Shown here: positions 19,908 through 28,457 of the stretch, in pieces | How positions within the stretch are numbered: the first letter of the stretch is position 1 | Layout: every line of letters begins with the position of its first letter | Source of the DNA: AP-15 sp963795485 | Lineage (GTDB): Bacteria > Pseudomonadota > Alphaproteobacteria > ATCC43930 > CGMCC-115725 | Assembly: GCA_963795485.1 (NCBI GenBank) | Contig: CAWCIL010000008.1 | Span: forward strand, 124,001 to 188,000 | Direction: 5' to 3' | DNA length: 64,000 nucleotides | The notes under the pieces: model-generated | What the model was told of the DNA's origin: nothing | Databases searched by the model: none | The model's input: only the letters and a program-made list of their open reading frames with translations | Position numbers and translations under genes: made by a program

Positions 19908-21202
19908 CCGGCTCGGAGCGCCTTTGGCGCAGGACCGCCGGTGGCCCAGTCGAGAAGCTCGACGGTGTGCACGACCGGCATCGCTGCACCGGAGGCGAGC
20001 TGGGTGATACAGCCGATATTGCCGGTGGCGACGAGATCGGGATGGGTCTTGGCGATGTTGGCCAGCTTGCGCTCACGCAGCTTCTCGGCGATCTCCGGCT
20101 GCAGCAGATTGTAGGTCCCGGCCGAGCCGCAGCAAACGTGCCCTTCCGGCACCTCCAGCGTGTCGAAGCCGGCTCTAGTCAGCAGCGCTTTTGGGCCGGC
20201 GTGAATGCGCTGACCGTGCTGCATCGAGCAGGCGGAATGATAGGCGACGCGCCGGCCGAGGCCGGCGACTTCCGGGACGGGCGCATGTAAGACGAGCGTC
20301 TCGATCACCTCGGTAACGTCGCGGGCCAGGGAGGCGACGCGGAGCGCCTTCTCGGCATAGGTCGGATCCTCGCGCAGCATGAAACCGTAATCCTTTACCG
20401 TCGTGCCGCAACCGGACGCATTGATCGCGATCGCGTCGAGCCCGCCGGCGAGCCTTTCGCGCTCCCAGGCGTCGATGTCGGCGCGGGCGAAGGCCAGCGC
20501 CGCCTCTTCCTGGCCCAGATGGTGGGCGAGCGACCCGCAGCAGCCGCTGCCCCGCGCGACGACGACCTCGCAGCCGTGCCGGGTCAACAGCCGGACAGTC
20601 GCCTCGTTGATCTCGGGCGCCAGCACTCGCTGCGCGCAGCCGGGCAGCAGCGCAACACGCATCCGCCGTTCGCCTTCGGCCGGAAAGATGCGTGGTCGGT
20701 CGGCGGCCGAGGCAAAGGGAACCGCGGAGGGGGCCAGCGTTATCAGCGGCGCGAGGCGTCCCGGCAGAAATCGTGCGAACGGCCTGCCAAGGGTGGCGCA
20801 GCGCAGCGCCAGGCGGAACAGCCAGGGCCGCGTCAAAACGGTTGCGAGCATTTGCCGCAATGCCCGCTCAGCCGGCGGACGGCGGTAATTCGCTTCGATC
20901 CAGCGTCGGCCATGGTCGACAAGGTGCATGTAATTGACCCCCGATGGGCAGGTCGTCATGCACGAGAGGCACGAGAGGCAGCGGTCGATATGCTTGACTG
21001 TGTCCGGGGAGACCTTCTCGCCTGCCAGCATCTCCTTGATCAGGTAGATGCGGCCGCGCGGACTGTCGAGCTCGTCGCCGAGCAGCAGGTAGGTGGGGCA
21101 GGTCGCGGTGCAGAACCCGCAATGGGTGCAGTTGCGCAGGATTTTTTCGGACTGCGCGGTGTCGGGATCGGCGAGCTGCTCGGCCGTGAAATCGGTCCGC
21201 AT
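19772..21202 (-). CDS. glcF: Glycolate oxidase iron-sulfur subunit GlcF
   Basis: The third subunit of glycolate oxidase carries electrons from the flavin subunits toward the respiratory chain. Two 4Fe-4S motifs are complete: Cys25-28-31-35 (CTHCGFCTATCP) and Cys75-78-81-85 (CLSCLSCMTTCP). Two CCG domains follow, with GCAQRVL, GSGCCGSLAHHLG, HSACSMQHGQ and HVCCGSAGTYN. It starts four bases after glcE and completes a glcDEF operon. GlcF proteins usually end soon after LLDWATGGPAPKALR. Here about 45 more residues of low-complexity sequence follow and overlap the convergent TVP38 gene, so the natural stop may have been lost through an indel. Confidence 0.94.
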   Translation of the reverse strand: MRTDFTAEQLADPDTAQSEKILRNCTHCGFCTATCPTYLLLGDELDSPRGRIYLIKEMLAGEKVSPDTVKHIDRCLSCLSCMTTCPSGVNYMHLVDHGRRWIEANYRRPPAERALRQMLATVLTRPWLFRLALRCATLGRPFARFLPGRLAPLITLAPSAVPFASAADRPRIFPAEGERRMRVALLPGCAQRVLAPEINEATVRLLTRHGCEVVVARGSGCCGSLAHHLGQEEAALAFARADIDAWERERLAGGLDAIAINASGCGTTVKDYGFMLREDPTYAEKALRVASLARDVTEVIETLVLHAPVPEVAGLGRRVAYHSACSMQHGQRIHAGPKALLTRAGFDTLEVPEGHVCCGSAGTYNLLQPEIAEKLRERKLANIAKTHPDLVATGNIGCITQLASGAAMPVVHTVELLDWATGGPAPKALRAGQPARRWAMAGINSDSASAKAPIRAGASQSAPPSMTRSPAAPKST

Positions 21203-21206
21203 CGTC

Positions 21207-22430
21207 TCAGCTCGTCTCGCCGAGGCGCCCCGGGTTCAGGATATGGCGCGGGTCGAAACCGGCTTTGATCCGCGAGGCGAGCGCCGCTAGCGCCGGGGGC
21301 TGCGGCTCAAACACCGGTACAGCGCGCCGCAACGCTGCCGGGCCTCTGACCAGCGTAGCGTGCCCGGTGCCGTGCCCATCGACCCCGCGGATTCCGGCGC
21401 GGATCTCCGCGGCACCGCCATCCTCGCCTCCGGCGACCGCGACCCATATCAATCCGCCGCCCCAGTCGAGATACCAGATCGCGTCGAGCCGGCGCTCGAT
21501 CGTCTCGCCAAACTCCGCACCTCGGGAAGGTGCGACCGACACGCGCCACACGGCACGGTCGGACGGTCTCGCGAGCGGCTCGACATCGCGGATCGCTCGC
21601 CAGAACGCAGCGGAGCCACCGCCTTCGATCACTGTCGATTCGCATTCAGCGGCCAGCTCGGCCAACAGCTGCTCGCGACGGTACGCGACCGAGGGTAGAG
21701 GGCCCTCGATGCGGAGGGCCGCCACTCCGGGCATCGCTGAGAAGGGGGGCAGCGCGGCGATCGAAGCGGGCGGCAGATAGGCGGCGCCAGAGACCTCATG
21801 CGGCGATGCCAGCGCCCGGTTCATCGAGCGCACCGCCGCCGCGGGATCGAGCCCGCAAAACAGCACCGTGACGCTGTGCTCGGGCTGGGGCAGCACCTTG
21901 ACTGTTACCTCTTCAAGTGCGGCAAGCGTGCCGTAGGAGCCGGCCATCAGCTTAGAGAGGTCGTAGCCGGTGACGTTTTTGACGACCTTGCCGCCGGACT
22001 TGAAGATTTCCCCGCGGCCGCTCACGCCGCGAAAGCCGAGAAAATGGTCCCGGGCGGCGCCCGCCTTGATCCGACGCGGCCCCGAAAGATTGCAGGCGAG
22101 CGCACCACCAAGCGTCGGCTGCGCCTCCGATGTGCCCAGCATGGATCTCCAATCCGGCGGCTCGAAGGCTAGCATCTGCCCGTTTTGCGCCAGCGCCGTT
22201 TCGATCTCGTCGAGCCGGGTCGCCGCCCCTGTCGTCAACACCAGCTCATGGGGCTCATAGCTACGGATGCCAGCAAGCTTCGATAGATCGAGCGTGCGAG
22301 GCGTCTGCATTGGACGCCCCAGGTTGCGTTTCGAGCCACCTGCCATCAGTTCGAGCGGTTCCTGGGCGGCAAGTGCGTCGCCGACCGCTTCGCGCAATTC
22401 CGCCAGATCGCTGGGCGAGAACCGTGTCAT
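21207..22430 (-). CDS. glcE: Glycolate oxidase FAD-binding subunit GlcE
   Basis: GlcE is the smaller FAD-binding subunit of glycolate oxidase (407 residues from ATG 22430; ATG 22445 and an open frame to 22478 are alternatives). The FAD-binding domain shows MAGGSKRNLGRP, LVLTTGAATRLDEIE, PTLGGALACNLSGPRR and KSGGKVVKNVTGYDLSKL with GSYGTLAALEEVTVKVLP, which is diagnostic for GlcE. The C-terminal end FDPRHILNPGRLG is the usual FAD-oxidase finish. It lies between glcD (127 bases upstream) and glcF (four bases downstream) on the same strand. Confidence 0.95.
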   Translation of the reverse strand: MTRFSPSDLAELREAVGDALAAQEPLELMAGGSKRNLGRPMQTPRTLDLSKLAGIRSYEPHELVLTTGAATRLDEIETALAQNGQMLAFEPPDWRSMLGTSEAQPTLGGALACNLSGPRRIKAGAARDHFLGFRGVSGRGEIFKSGGKVVKNVTGYDLSKLMAGSYGTLAALEEVTVKVLPQPEHSVTVLFCGLDPAAAVRSMNRALASPHEVSGAAYLPPASIAALPPFSAMPGVAALRIEGPLPSVAYRREQLLAELAAECESTVIEGGGSAAFWRAIRDVEPLARPSDRAVWRVSVAPSRGAEFGETIERRLDAIWYLDWGGGLIWVAVAGGEDGGAAEIRAGIRGVDGHGTGHATLVRGPAALRRAVPVFEPQPPALAALASRIKAGFDPRHILNPGRLGETS

Positions 22431-22557
22431 GACCCATGATGTCATGTGTGGTGGGATGGGCGAGCAAGGCGAAACCAATCATCCGCACCGCTACCGAAAT
22501 CGTCATCGATGGGCTTCGCTGCACAAAGCCGATCCTACGGCTTTGGAGCCCCGAGCG

Positions 22558-24051
22558 CTAGAAGCGCGGCAGATCGGGAAACGGCAGCCGGCCGGCATGA
22601 ACGTGGAGGCGGCCGAGCTCGGCGCAACGATGGAGCTGCGGGAAGACTTTGCCGGGGTTCAGCAGCCCGTCCGGATCGAACGCGCATTTGAGGCGCTGCT
22701 GGTGCGCCAGGTCGCAGTCGTCGAACATCACCCCCATCAGGTCGCGCTTTTCGACGCCGACCCCATGCTCTCCGGTCAAGACGCCGCCGACCTCGACGCA
22801 AAGCCGCAGAATGTCGGAGCCGAACGACTCGGCCCGCTCGATTTCGCCAGGTTTGTTGGCGTCGTAGAGGATCAGCGGGTGGAGGTTGCCGTCGCCGGCA
22901 TGAAAGACGTTTGCCACGCCGAGGCCGTACTGGTCCGAGAGCGCGCGCATCCGGCTCAGCACCTCGGCGAGGCGGGCGCGCGGGATGGTGCCGTCCATGC
23001 AGTAATAATCGGGCGAGATCCGCCCGACCGCCGGAAAGGCGGCCTTGCGCCCCGACCAGAAGGCGAGCCGTTCGGTATCGTCGCGGCTCGTTCGGATCGT
23101 CGCCGCCCGATGATCGCGCGCGAGCGCCTCGACTTTGTCGATCAGATGGTCGATTTCGGCCGGCGCGCCGTCGAGCTCGACGATCAGCAAGGCCTCGACA
23201 TCCAGCGGATAGCCGACCTCGACAAAAGCCTCGGCGGCATGGATCGCCGGCCGATCCATCATTTCCATCCCGCCCGGTATGATGCCGGCGGCGATGATGG
23301 CGGCGACGCAATTCCCGGCGTCTTCGGCCGTCGCAAACCCGATCAGCAGCGCGCGCGCCGCGGTCGGCTTAGGCAAAATGCGCACGGTGACCTCGGTGAC
23401 GACCCCGAGCAGCCCTTCGGAGCCGGTCATCACGCCGAGCAAATCGTAGCCCTCGGCATCGAAGTGCTTGCCGCCGAGGCGGACGATCTCGCCGTCGATC
23501 AGCACCATCTCGATGCCGAGGATATTGTTCGTGGTTAGCCCGTATTTGAGGCAGTGCACGCCACCCGAATTCTCCGCGACGTTGCCGCCGATCGTGCAGG
23601 CGATCTGGCTCGACGGGTCGGGCGCATAATAAAACCCGGCCTGCTCGACCGCCTGGGTCAGCGCCAGGTTGGTGACGCCGGGTTGGGCGGTGACGCAGCG
23701 ATTGTCGTAGTCGATGTCGAGGATTCGGTTGAACTTTGCCATGCCGAGCAGCACGCCGTCGGCGAGCGGCAGCGCACCCCCCGACAGCGACGTGCCGGCG
23801 CCGCGCGGCACGACCTTGACGCCCAACTCCTTGCAATATCGTAAAACCGCCGCAACTTCTTCGACGCGGGACGGCAATACGACGACCATCGGCAGCTGGC
23901 GATAAGCAGTCAGCCCGTCGCTCTCATAGGCGCGGCACTCGGCCTCGGAGACGATGACCCCTTCCCCGGGCACGATCCGCCGCAACGTCTCGACAATCTC
24001 GGTGCGCCGTTGCAGAACCGCAGCATCCGGTCTCGGCATCCTCATCGGCAT
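22558..24051 (-). CDS. glcD: Glycolate oxidase catalytic FAD subunit GlcD
   Basis: GlcD oxidises glycolate to glyoxylate. The 497-residue protein has VVPRGAGTSLSGGALPLADG, CTIGGNVAENSGGVHCLKYG, TGSEGLLGVVTEVTV and the C-terminal HAGDGNLHPLILYD and LTGEHGVGVEKRDLM, with the catalytic histidines of the FAD-oxidase C domain. It is the first gene of a glcD-E-F operon. The neighbouring glycerate kinase and pyruvate kinase could take over once glyoxylate is converted to glycerate, though the enzymes for that step are not in the window. The promoter probably lies in the short space toward rpmJ. Confidence 0.96.
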   Translation of the reverse strand: MPMRMPRPDAAVLQRRTEIVETLRRIVPGEGVIVSEAECRAYESDGLTAYRQLPMVVVLPSRVEEVAAVLRYCKELGVKVVPRGAGTSLSGGALPLADGVLLGMAKFNRILDIDYDNRCVTAQPGVTNLALTQAVEQAGFYYAPDPSSQIACTIGGNVAENSGGVHCLKYGLTTNNILGIEMVLIDGEIVRLGGKHFDAEGYDLLGVMTGSEGLLGVVTEVTVRILPKPTAARALLIGFATAEDAGNCVAAIIAAGIIPGGMEMMDRPAIHAAEAFVEVGYPLDVEALLIVELDGAPAEIDHLIDKVEALARDHRAATIRTSRDDTERLAFWSGRKAAFPAVGRISPDYYCMDGTIPRARLAEVLSRMRALSDQYGLGVANVFHAGDGNLHPLILYDANKPGEIERAESFGSDILRLCVEVGGVLTGEHGVGVEKRDLMGVMFDDCDLAHQQRLKCAFDPDGLLNPGKVFPQLHRCAELGRLHVHAGRLPFPDLPRF

Positions 24052-24091
24052 TGATCGCCTGCGGCGCCCAAGCCGCGCTCGACCGCTGCGC

Positions 24092-24217
24092 TCAGCCCTG
24101 GCGCGCCTTGTATCTCGGATTGGTCTTATTGATGACGTAGACGCGACCCTTGCGCCGCACGACGCGGCAATTTTTATCGCGTTTCTTCAATGTCTTGAGT
24201 GAATTGACGATCTTCAT
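24092..24217 (-). CDS. rpmJ: 50S ribosomal protein L36 (41-residue C-minus form)
   Basis: The small basic protein starts MKIVNSLKTLKKRDKN and ends RVYVINKTNPRYKARQG. This is the longer L36 paralogue that lacks the zinc-binding cysteine set; only one Cys is present. It is common as the sole L36 in alphaproteobacteria. GAGGAG precedes ATG 24217 at good spacing. It sits alone between glcD and the divergent hisS, as in many genomes where rpmJ is outside the ribosomal operons. Confidence 0.96.
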   Translation of the reverse strand: MKIVNSLKTLKKRDKNCRVVRRKGRVYVINKTNPRYKARQG

Positions 24218-24425
24218 GTCCGGGCTCCTCGGCGATCCCGGAACATAGGGAAGAGGTCCGCGGAAGTCAAATCGTGCGGGGCGGGAAACTGGGGCGCAAG
24301 ACGGTGAACTGCGCTCGGCCTCCCCGCCTCGGGGCCTTGAGGAAACGGGCGCAAGCAAGCATCTTATGCGGATTGTCCCGATGACTATCCTTAGTGTCAT
24401 GTGACCCGGGTTCGGAGAGACATTG

Positions 24426-25715
24426 ATGCAGGCTTTGCAGCCGGTGCGCGGCACCCAGGATCTCCTGCCCGATGCGGCACGGCGCCACCGACGGGTCAGT
24501 GAGACTGCGCGGGCCGCCGCTGAGCTCTACGGCTTTGCCGAGATGGCGACACCGATCTTCGAGTTCACCGAGGTCTTCGCGCGCCCGATCGGCGAGCACA
24601 CCGACATCGTTTCAAAGGAGATGTATACCTTCACCGATCGCGGCGGTGAAGAGGTGAGCCTTCGCCCCGAATATACAGCCGGGATCGTCCGTGCTGTCTT
24701 GTCGAACGGGCTAACCCAATCGGCGCCACTCAAATTCTTCTGCAGCGGCCCGGTGTTCCGCTACGAGCGGCCGCAAAAGGGAAGGCTCCGCCAATTTCAC
24801 CAGATCAATGTCGAGATCTTAGGCGTGCCGCAGCCGCAGGCGGATATCGAGCTCATCGCGCTCGGCCGGCGTATTCTCGACGAGCTGGGAATCGCCGACA
24901 GAGTCGCCCTCCAGCTGAATACGCTTGGCGACCCCGAAAGCCGCAGGGCTTACCGCGACGCACTCGTCACCTACTTCTCGACGCGAAAATCCGACTTATC
25001 GGACGATAGCCGTCGTCGGCTCGACACCAACCCACTGCGCATTCTCGATTCGAAAGATCCAGGCGATGTACGGATCAATGCTGCTGCGCCGTCCTTCGAC
25101 CATTATCTGAACGCCGGGTCACAGGATTTCTTCAGCCGCGTGCGCGACGGGCTCGATCGGCTGGATATCAGCTACCACCTCAACCCGCGTCTGGTGCGAG
25201 GCCTTGATTACTACACTCACACCGCGTTCGAATTCGTAACCTCCGATCTCGGTGCCCAAGGCACGGTGCTGGGCGGGGGACGATATGACGGCCTGGTCGA
25301 AATGATGGGCGGGCCGGCGATGCCCGGGGTCGGTTGGGCAGCCGGCATCGAGCGGCTCGCGATGCTGATCGCCGAGCCGCCGGGGCCGCCAAGACCGATC
25401 GCGGTCGTGCCGATTGGAGAGGCGGGCGAGTCGATGGCGCCGATGATCGCCGAGGTTCTTCGGTATCATGGATGGGCCGTCGATCTGGCTTACTCCGGCA
25501 ATCTTTCGCGACGCATGCGGCGGGCGAACCGGGTCAACGCACGTGCCGCGATTCTGATCGGCGACGAGGAAGCAGCCAGGGGCGAAGTACGGTTGCGCGA
25601 TCTCGATAGTGGCGATCAGACCGATGTTCCAGCGAGCCTGCCGATGAACCGGGCAGTGCCGATGGACAGCAGCCTGGATGAGCTGCGCGGGCGCCTAAAG
25701 GCGCTAATGGGCTGA
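24426..25715 (+). CDS. hisS: Histidyl-tRNA synthetase
   Basis: This class II aminoacyl-tRNA synthetase charges tRNA-His. The 429-residue protein shows the N-terminal PVRGTQDLLPDAARRH, motif 2 FRYERPQKGRLRQFHQ, the histidine-specific LVRGLDYYTHTAFEF, motif 3 around GVGWAAGIERLAML, and a C-terminal anticodon-binding domain. ATG 24426 follows GGAGAG; the TTG just upstream is not needed. It leads a tight cluster hisS-prfA-prmC (gaps of two and eight bases), a translation operon. Confidence 0.97.
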   Translation: MQALQPVRGTQDLLPDAARRHRRVSETARAAAELYGFAEMATPIFEFTEVFARPIGEHTDIVSKEMYTFTDRGGEEVSLRPEYTAGIVRAVLSNGLTQSAPLKFFCSGPVFRYERPQKGRLRQFHQINVEILGVPQPQADIELIALGRRILDELGIADRVALQLNTLGDPESRRAYRDALVTYFSTRKSDLSDDSRRRLDTNPLRILDSKDPGDVRINAAAPSFDHYLNAGSQDFFSRVRDGLDRLDISYHLNPRLVRGLDYYTHTAFEFVTSDLGAQGTVLGGGRYDGLVEMMGGPAMPGVGWAAGIERLAMLIAEPPGPPRPIAVVPIGEAGESMAPMIAEVLRYHGWAVDLAYSGNLSRRMRRANRVNARAAILIGDEEAARGEVRLRDLDSGDQTDVPASLPMNRAVPMDSSLDELRGRLKALMG

Positions 25716-25717
25716 CG

Positions 25718-26798
25718 ATGGAGCCGGCACTCGAAGGGCGGCTCGACCAACTTGTGCGGCGGCATGCGGAGTTGAGTGCTTCGCTCGCCGTGGCGGGGCT
25801 CGGCGCCTCCCAGATCGCGAGGCTGTCCAAGGAATACAGCGATCTGTCTCCGATCGTCGATGAGATCGGCGCGCTGCGCCGGGCTCGGACCGAGCTGTCG
25901 ACGCTGGCGGATATGGCGCGGTCGACCGAAGATATGGAATTGAAGGCCCTGGCCGAGGAGGAGCTGCAGGCGCTGCGCGAACGCCTGCCGGCGCTGGAGG
26001 GCAGGGTCAGGCTATCTCTGCTGCCCGAAGGATGCCGACGACGCGCGCAATGCGATTCTCGAAGTCCGTGCCGGCACCGGCGGCGAGGAGGCGGCGCTGT
26101 TCGCGGCCGAGCTGTTTCGTATGTATCAGCGCTATGCGGGGTTGCGCGGTTGGCAGTTTGAACTGCTCGATCTGTCCGAGACCGGGCTCGGCGGCTTCAA
26201 GGAGGCCAGCGCCTCGATCACCGGGCGCGACGTATTCGCCCGGCTCAAATTCGAATCCGGGGTGCACCGCGTCCAGCGCGTGCCCGAGACCGAGGCCGGC
26301 GGCCGCATTCACACTTCGGCGGCCACTGTCGCCGTGCTGCCCGAGGCCGAGGAGGTCGATGTCAAGATCGACGACAAGGATCTTCGCATCGACGTCTTCC
26401 GGGCCAGCGGACCCGGCGGGCAGTCGGTCAACACGACCGACAGCGCGGTGCGGATCACTCATCTGCCGACCGGGCTCGTGGTCATCCAGCAGGATGAGAA
26501 ATCGCAGCACAAGAACAAGGCGAGGGCGCTGAAGGTGCTGCGCTCGCGGCTTTACGAGATGGAACGCCGGGCGCGCGACAATGCCCGCGCCGCCGAGCGC
26601 AAGAGCCAGGTAGGCAGCGGCGATCGGTCGGAGCGCATCCGCACCTACAATTTTCCGCAGGGCCGGGTCACCGACCACCGCATCAACCTGACGCTCTACA
26701 AGATCGACAAAGTGATGAGCGGCGAGGCGCTCGACGAGATCATCGACGCGATCCTCGCCGAAGATCATGCGGCGCGGCTGGCGGCGGTGGAGGGATAA
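25718..26798 (+). CDS. prfA: Peptide chain release factor 1, interrupted by a one-base insertion
   Basis: RF1 releases peptides at UAA and UAG. The N-terminal helical domain reads in one frame to RVRLSLLP. Near 26027 (in CCCGAAGG) an extra base moves the frame, and the rest continues as DADDARNAILEVRAGTGGEEA. The RVPETE codon-recognition segment and the GGQ motif (RASGPGGQSVNTTD) follow, to the stop at 26798. Repaired length is about 360 residues, normal for RF1. Because prfA is essential and only RF2 (prfB) uses programmed frameshifting, the insertion is most likely a sequencing or consensus error. It starts two bases after hisS and precedes prmC, which methylates the GGQ glutamine of RF1. 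Confidence 0.93.
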
Positions 26799-26806
26799 AG
26801 GTTCGG

Positions 26807-27668
26807 GTGCCGGATACTCTCGGGTCGTTTCTCGCCGAAGCGGCGGCAGCGCTGTCGGCGGCTGGTTTCGACGAGCCACGCCGTCACGCCCGACGGCTCT
26901 TGGGCGGCGTGTCGGGTAGTTCTGCGGCCGAGTTGCTGAGCCATCCGGAGCGCGAGCTCGAACAGGACGAGGCCGATCGACTACGCCTAGCGCTCGGACG
27001 GCTGATCGAGGGCGAGCCGCTGAGCCGCGTCCTCGGCCGGCGCGAGTTCTGGGGGTTGAGTTTTGCGTTGTCGACCGACACCCTCGACCCCAGGCCGGAG
27101 AGCGAGACCCTGGTCGAGGCGGTGCTCGCCCGAATCGGCGATCGCAGCGCACCCTTGAGCTTTCTCGATCTCGGGACCGGGACCGGATGCCTGCTGCTTG
27201 CGCTTATTATCCGAATGCCCGACCGCCATGGGTCTTGGTACCGACATTGCCGCTGGAGCGATCCGGACGGCCCACGGCAATGCTGCCAGGCTGGGGCTAT
27301 GCGATCGCGCTCGGTTCTTGGTCGGCGATTGGGGCAGAGCGCTGTCGGGACAATTCGACGCGATCGTCGCCAATCCGCCTTACATCGGCACCGAGGAGCT
27401 TGCCCAGCTGCCGCCCGAGGTGCGCCGTTATGACCCGCAGCGCGCCCTTGACGGCGGCGATGACGGTCTTGACGCCTTTCGAGCCATTGCCCTGGATCTG
27501 CCGGCGTTGCTGGCTTCCGGCGGTGTCTTGGCGGCCGAGCTCGGGAGCGGCCAGGCTCCTGGCGTCGCGGCTATCTTCGAAGCTCGCGGCCTGACGATCG
27601 ATGGCGTGGAGTGCGATCTCGCCGGCGTCGAGCGCTGCGTCGTGGCGCGCCTCGGCAAAAGCAGCTGA
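26807..27668 (+). CDS. prmC: Release factor glutamine methyltransferase PrmC, interrupted by a one-base insertion
   Basis: PrmC N5-methylates the glutamine of the GGQ motif of release factors. It starts at GTG 26807, eight bases after prfA. The N-terminal helical domain is followed by RREFWGLSFALS, DPRPESETLVEA and the SAM motif FLDLGTGTGCLLLAL. Just after this (about 27204-27206, CTTATTAT) one extra base shifts the frame. The chain then continues LSECPTAMGLGTDIAAGAI, the catalytic DAIVANPPYIG and YDPQRALDGGDDGL to the stop. Repaired length is about 286 residues. This is the second indel within 1.2 kb of a translation operon, which again favours an error in the sequence. Confidence 0.92.
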
Positions 27669-27824
27669 GCCCCGCGGGCTCGGGCGGGCAAAAAAATCTT
27701 GGAATATGTCGCCGTCCCGTCTAGGCTGCCGCTGTGGAGAGTTCGATCCCGCGCAGGGGAGCGCCGGATATATGCACGAGACCACCCTGTCCGAGATCGT
27801 GCAGGGGACCGCGAACGCTCCGAT

Positions 27825-27839
27825 CGGACCAAAGGTCCG
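27825..27839 (+). terminator. Small hairpin before the DUF4167 gene, possible terminator or attenuator
   Basis: CGGACC (27825-27830), AAA loop, GGTCCG (27834-27839), then GACCTTTTCC. The stem is short with a three-base loop and a weak T-run, 31 bases upstream of the DUF4167 ATG. It could end prmC transcription or act in the DUF4167 leader; neither is shown. Confidence 0.3.
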
Positions 27840-27869
27840 GACCTTTTCCACCGAGATCAGACAGGTGTC

Positions 27870-28277
27870 ATGAGACCAGGCCCAAACAAGCGATCGCGTG
27901 GCCGCAACAACGGAAATAATCCGCATCATAACCGCCCGCGAATGCCCCAGCGCATTCAGAATTTCGACAGCAACGGCCCGAACGTCAAAATCCGCGGCAA
28001 CGCTTACCAGGTATTCGAACGTTATGTTGCCTTGGCCCGCGAGGCGGCGGCGAGCGGTGACCGGATCGCGGCAGAGAACCTCTACCAACATGCCGAGCAC
28101 TACTTTCGGGTCATGAACGCCAACGGCGATGGCAGTCAACACGGGGCGCCGCGGCCGATGACGCCGGCCGATGCGGATGTCGGTGAGTCCGAGGAAGAAC
28201 GCAGCGAAACCGATGACGGCCTGCTGCAGCCGTCGCTGCCGATGTTGCCGGGCGAGGACCAGCCGCCTCGCTTTTGA
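27870..28277 (+). CDS. DUF4167 domain protein
   Basis: This 135-residue protein begins MRPGPNKRSRGRNN and continues with an Asn/Arg/Pro-rich basic region. The conserved core is NVKIRGNAYQVFERYVALAR and AAENLYQHAEHYFRVMNA (about residues 36-85), which defines DUF4167, a family I know mainly from alphaproteobacteria, where it often lies downstream of prfA-prmC as here. The tail is acidic. The basic N-terminus suggests RNA or ribosome binding, but no function is established. ATG 27870 is used; the longer open frame to 27699 has no family similarity. Confidence 0.9.
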   Translation: MRPGPNKRSRGRNNGNNPHHNRPRMPQRIQNFDSNGPNVKIRGNAYQVFERYVALAREAAASGDRIAAENLYQHAEHYFRVMNANGDGSQHGAPRPMTPADADVGESEEERSETDDGLLQPSLPMLPGEDQPPRF

Positions 28278-28363
28278 GCTGTTCCCGTGTGGGATGGTGC
28301 TGGTTCTGCCGACGTGACGGTCCTTGCGGACTTGGGCGGCTGCGTCGCGAGCAGAATGACGGG

Positions 28364-28393
28364 GTTGCCTGACTGTTAGGCCGCGCCATATAC
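28364..28393 (+). promoter_or_regulatory. Weak candidate heat-shock promoter of clpB
   Basis: GTTG at 28364-28367 and CGCCATATAC at 28384-28393, 64 bases before the clpB start. The TTG-to-CATAT distance (19 bases) is close to that in front of htpG (20 bases). The first base of the -35 is not the consensus C. clpB is normally an RpoH target, so the position is sensible but the match is poor. Confidence 0.2.
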
Positions 28394-28457
28394 GCCCAAG
28401 AAGAGGATCGCGGGGCTGCCTGAGCGGAGCGCCGCGTCCGGCTTTGCGGAGCACATC

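Noticed and set aside
22267..23538. 423-codon plus-strand frame opposite glcD/glcE
   Set aside because: Antisense of two clear genes; His/Arg-rich low-complexity translation.
25718..26798. Programmed frameshift in the release factor gene
   Set aside because: Programmed frameshifting belongs to prfB (RF2), with an in-frame UGA and SD-like site; this gene has RF1 features and a simple extra base.
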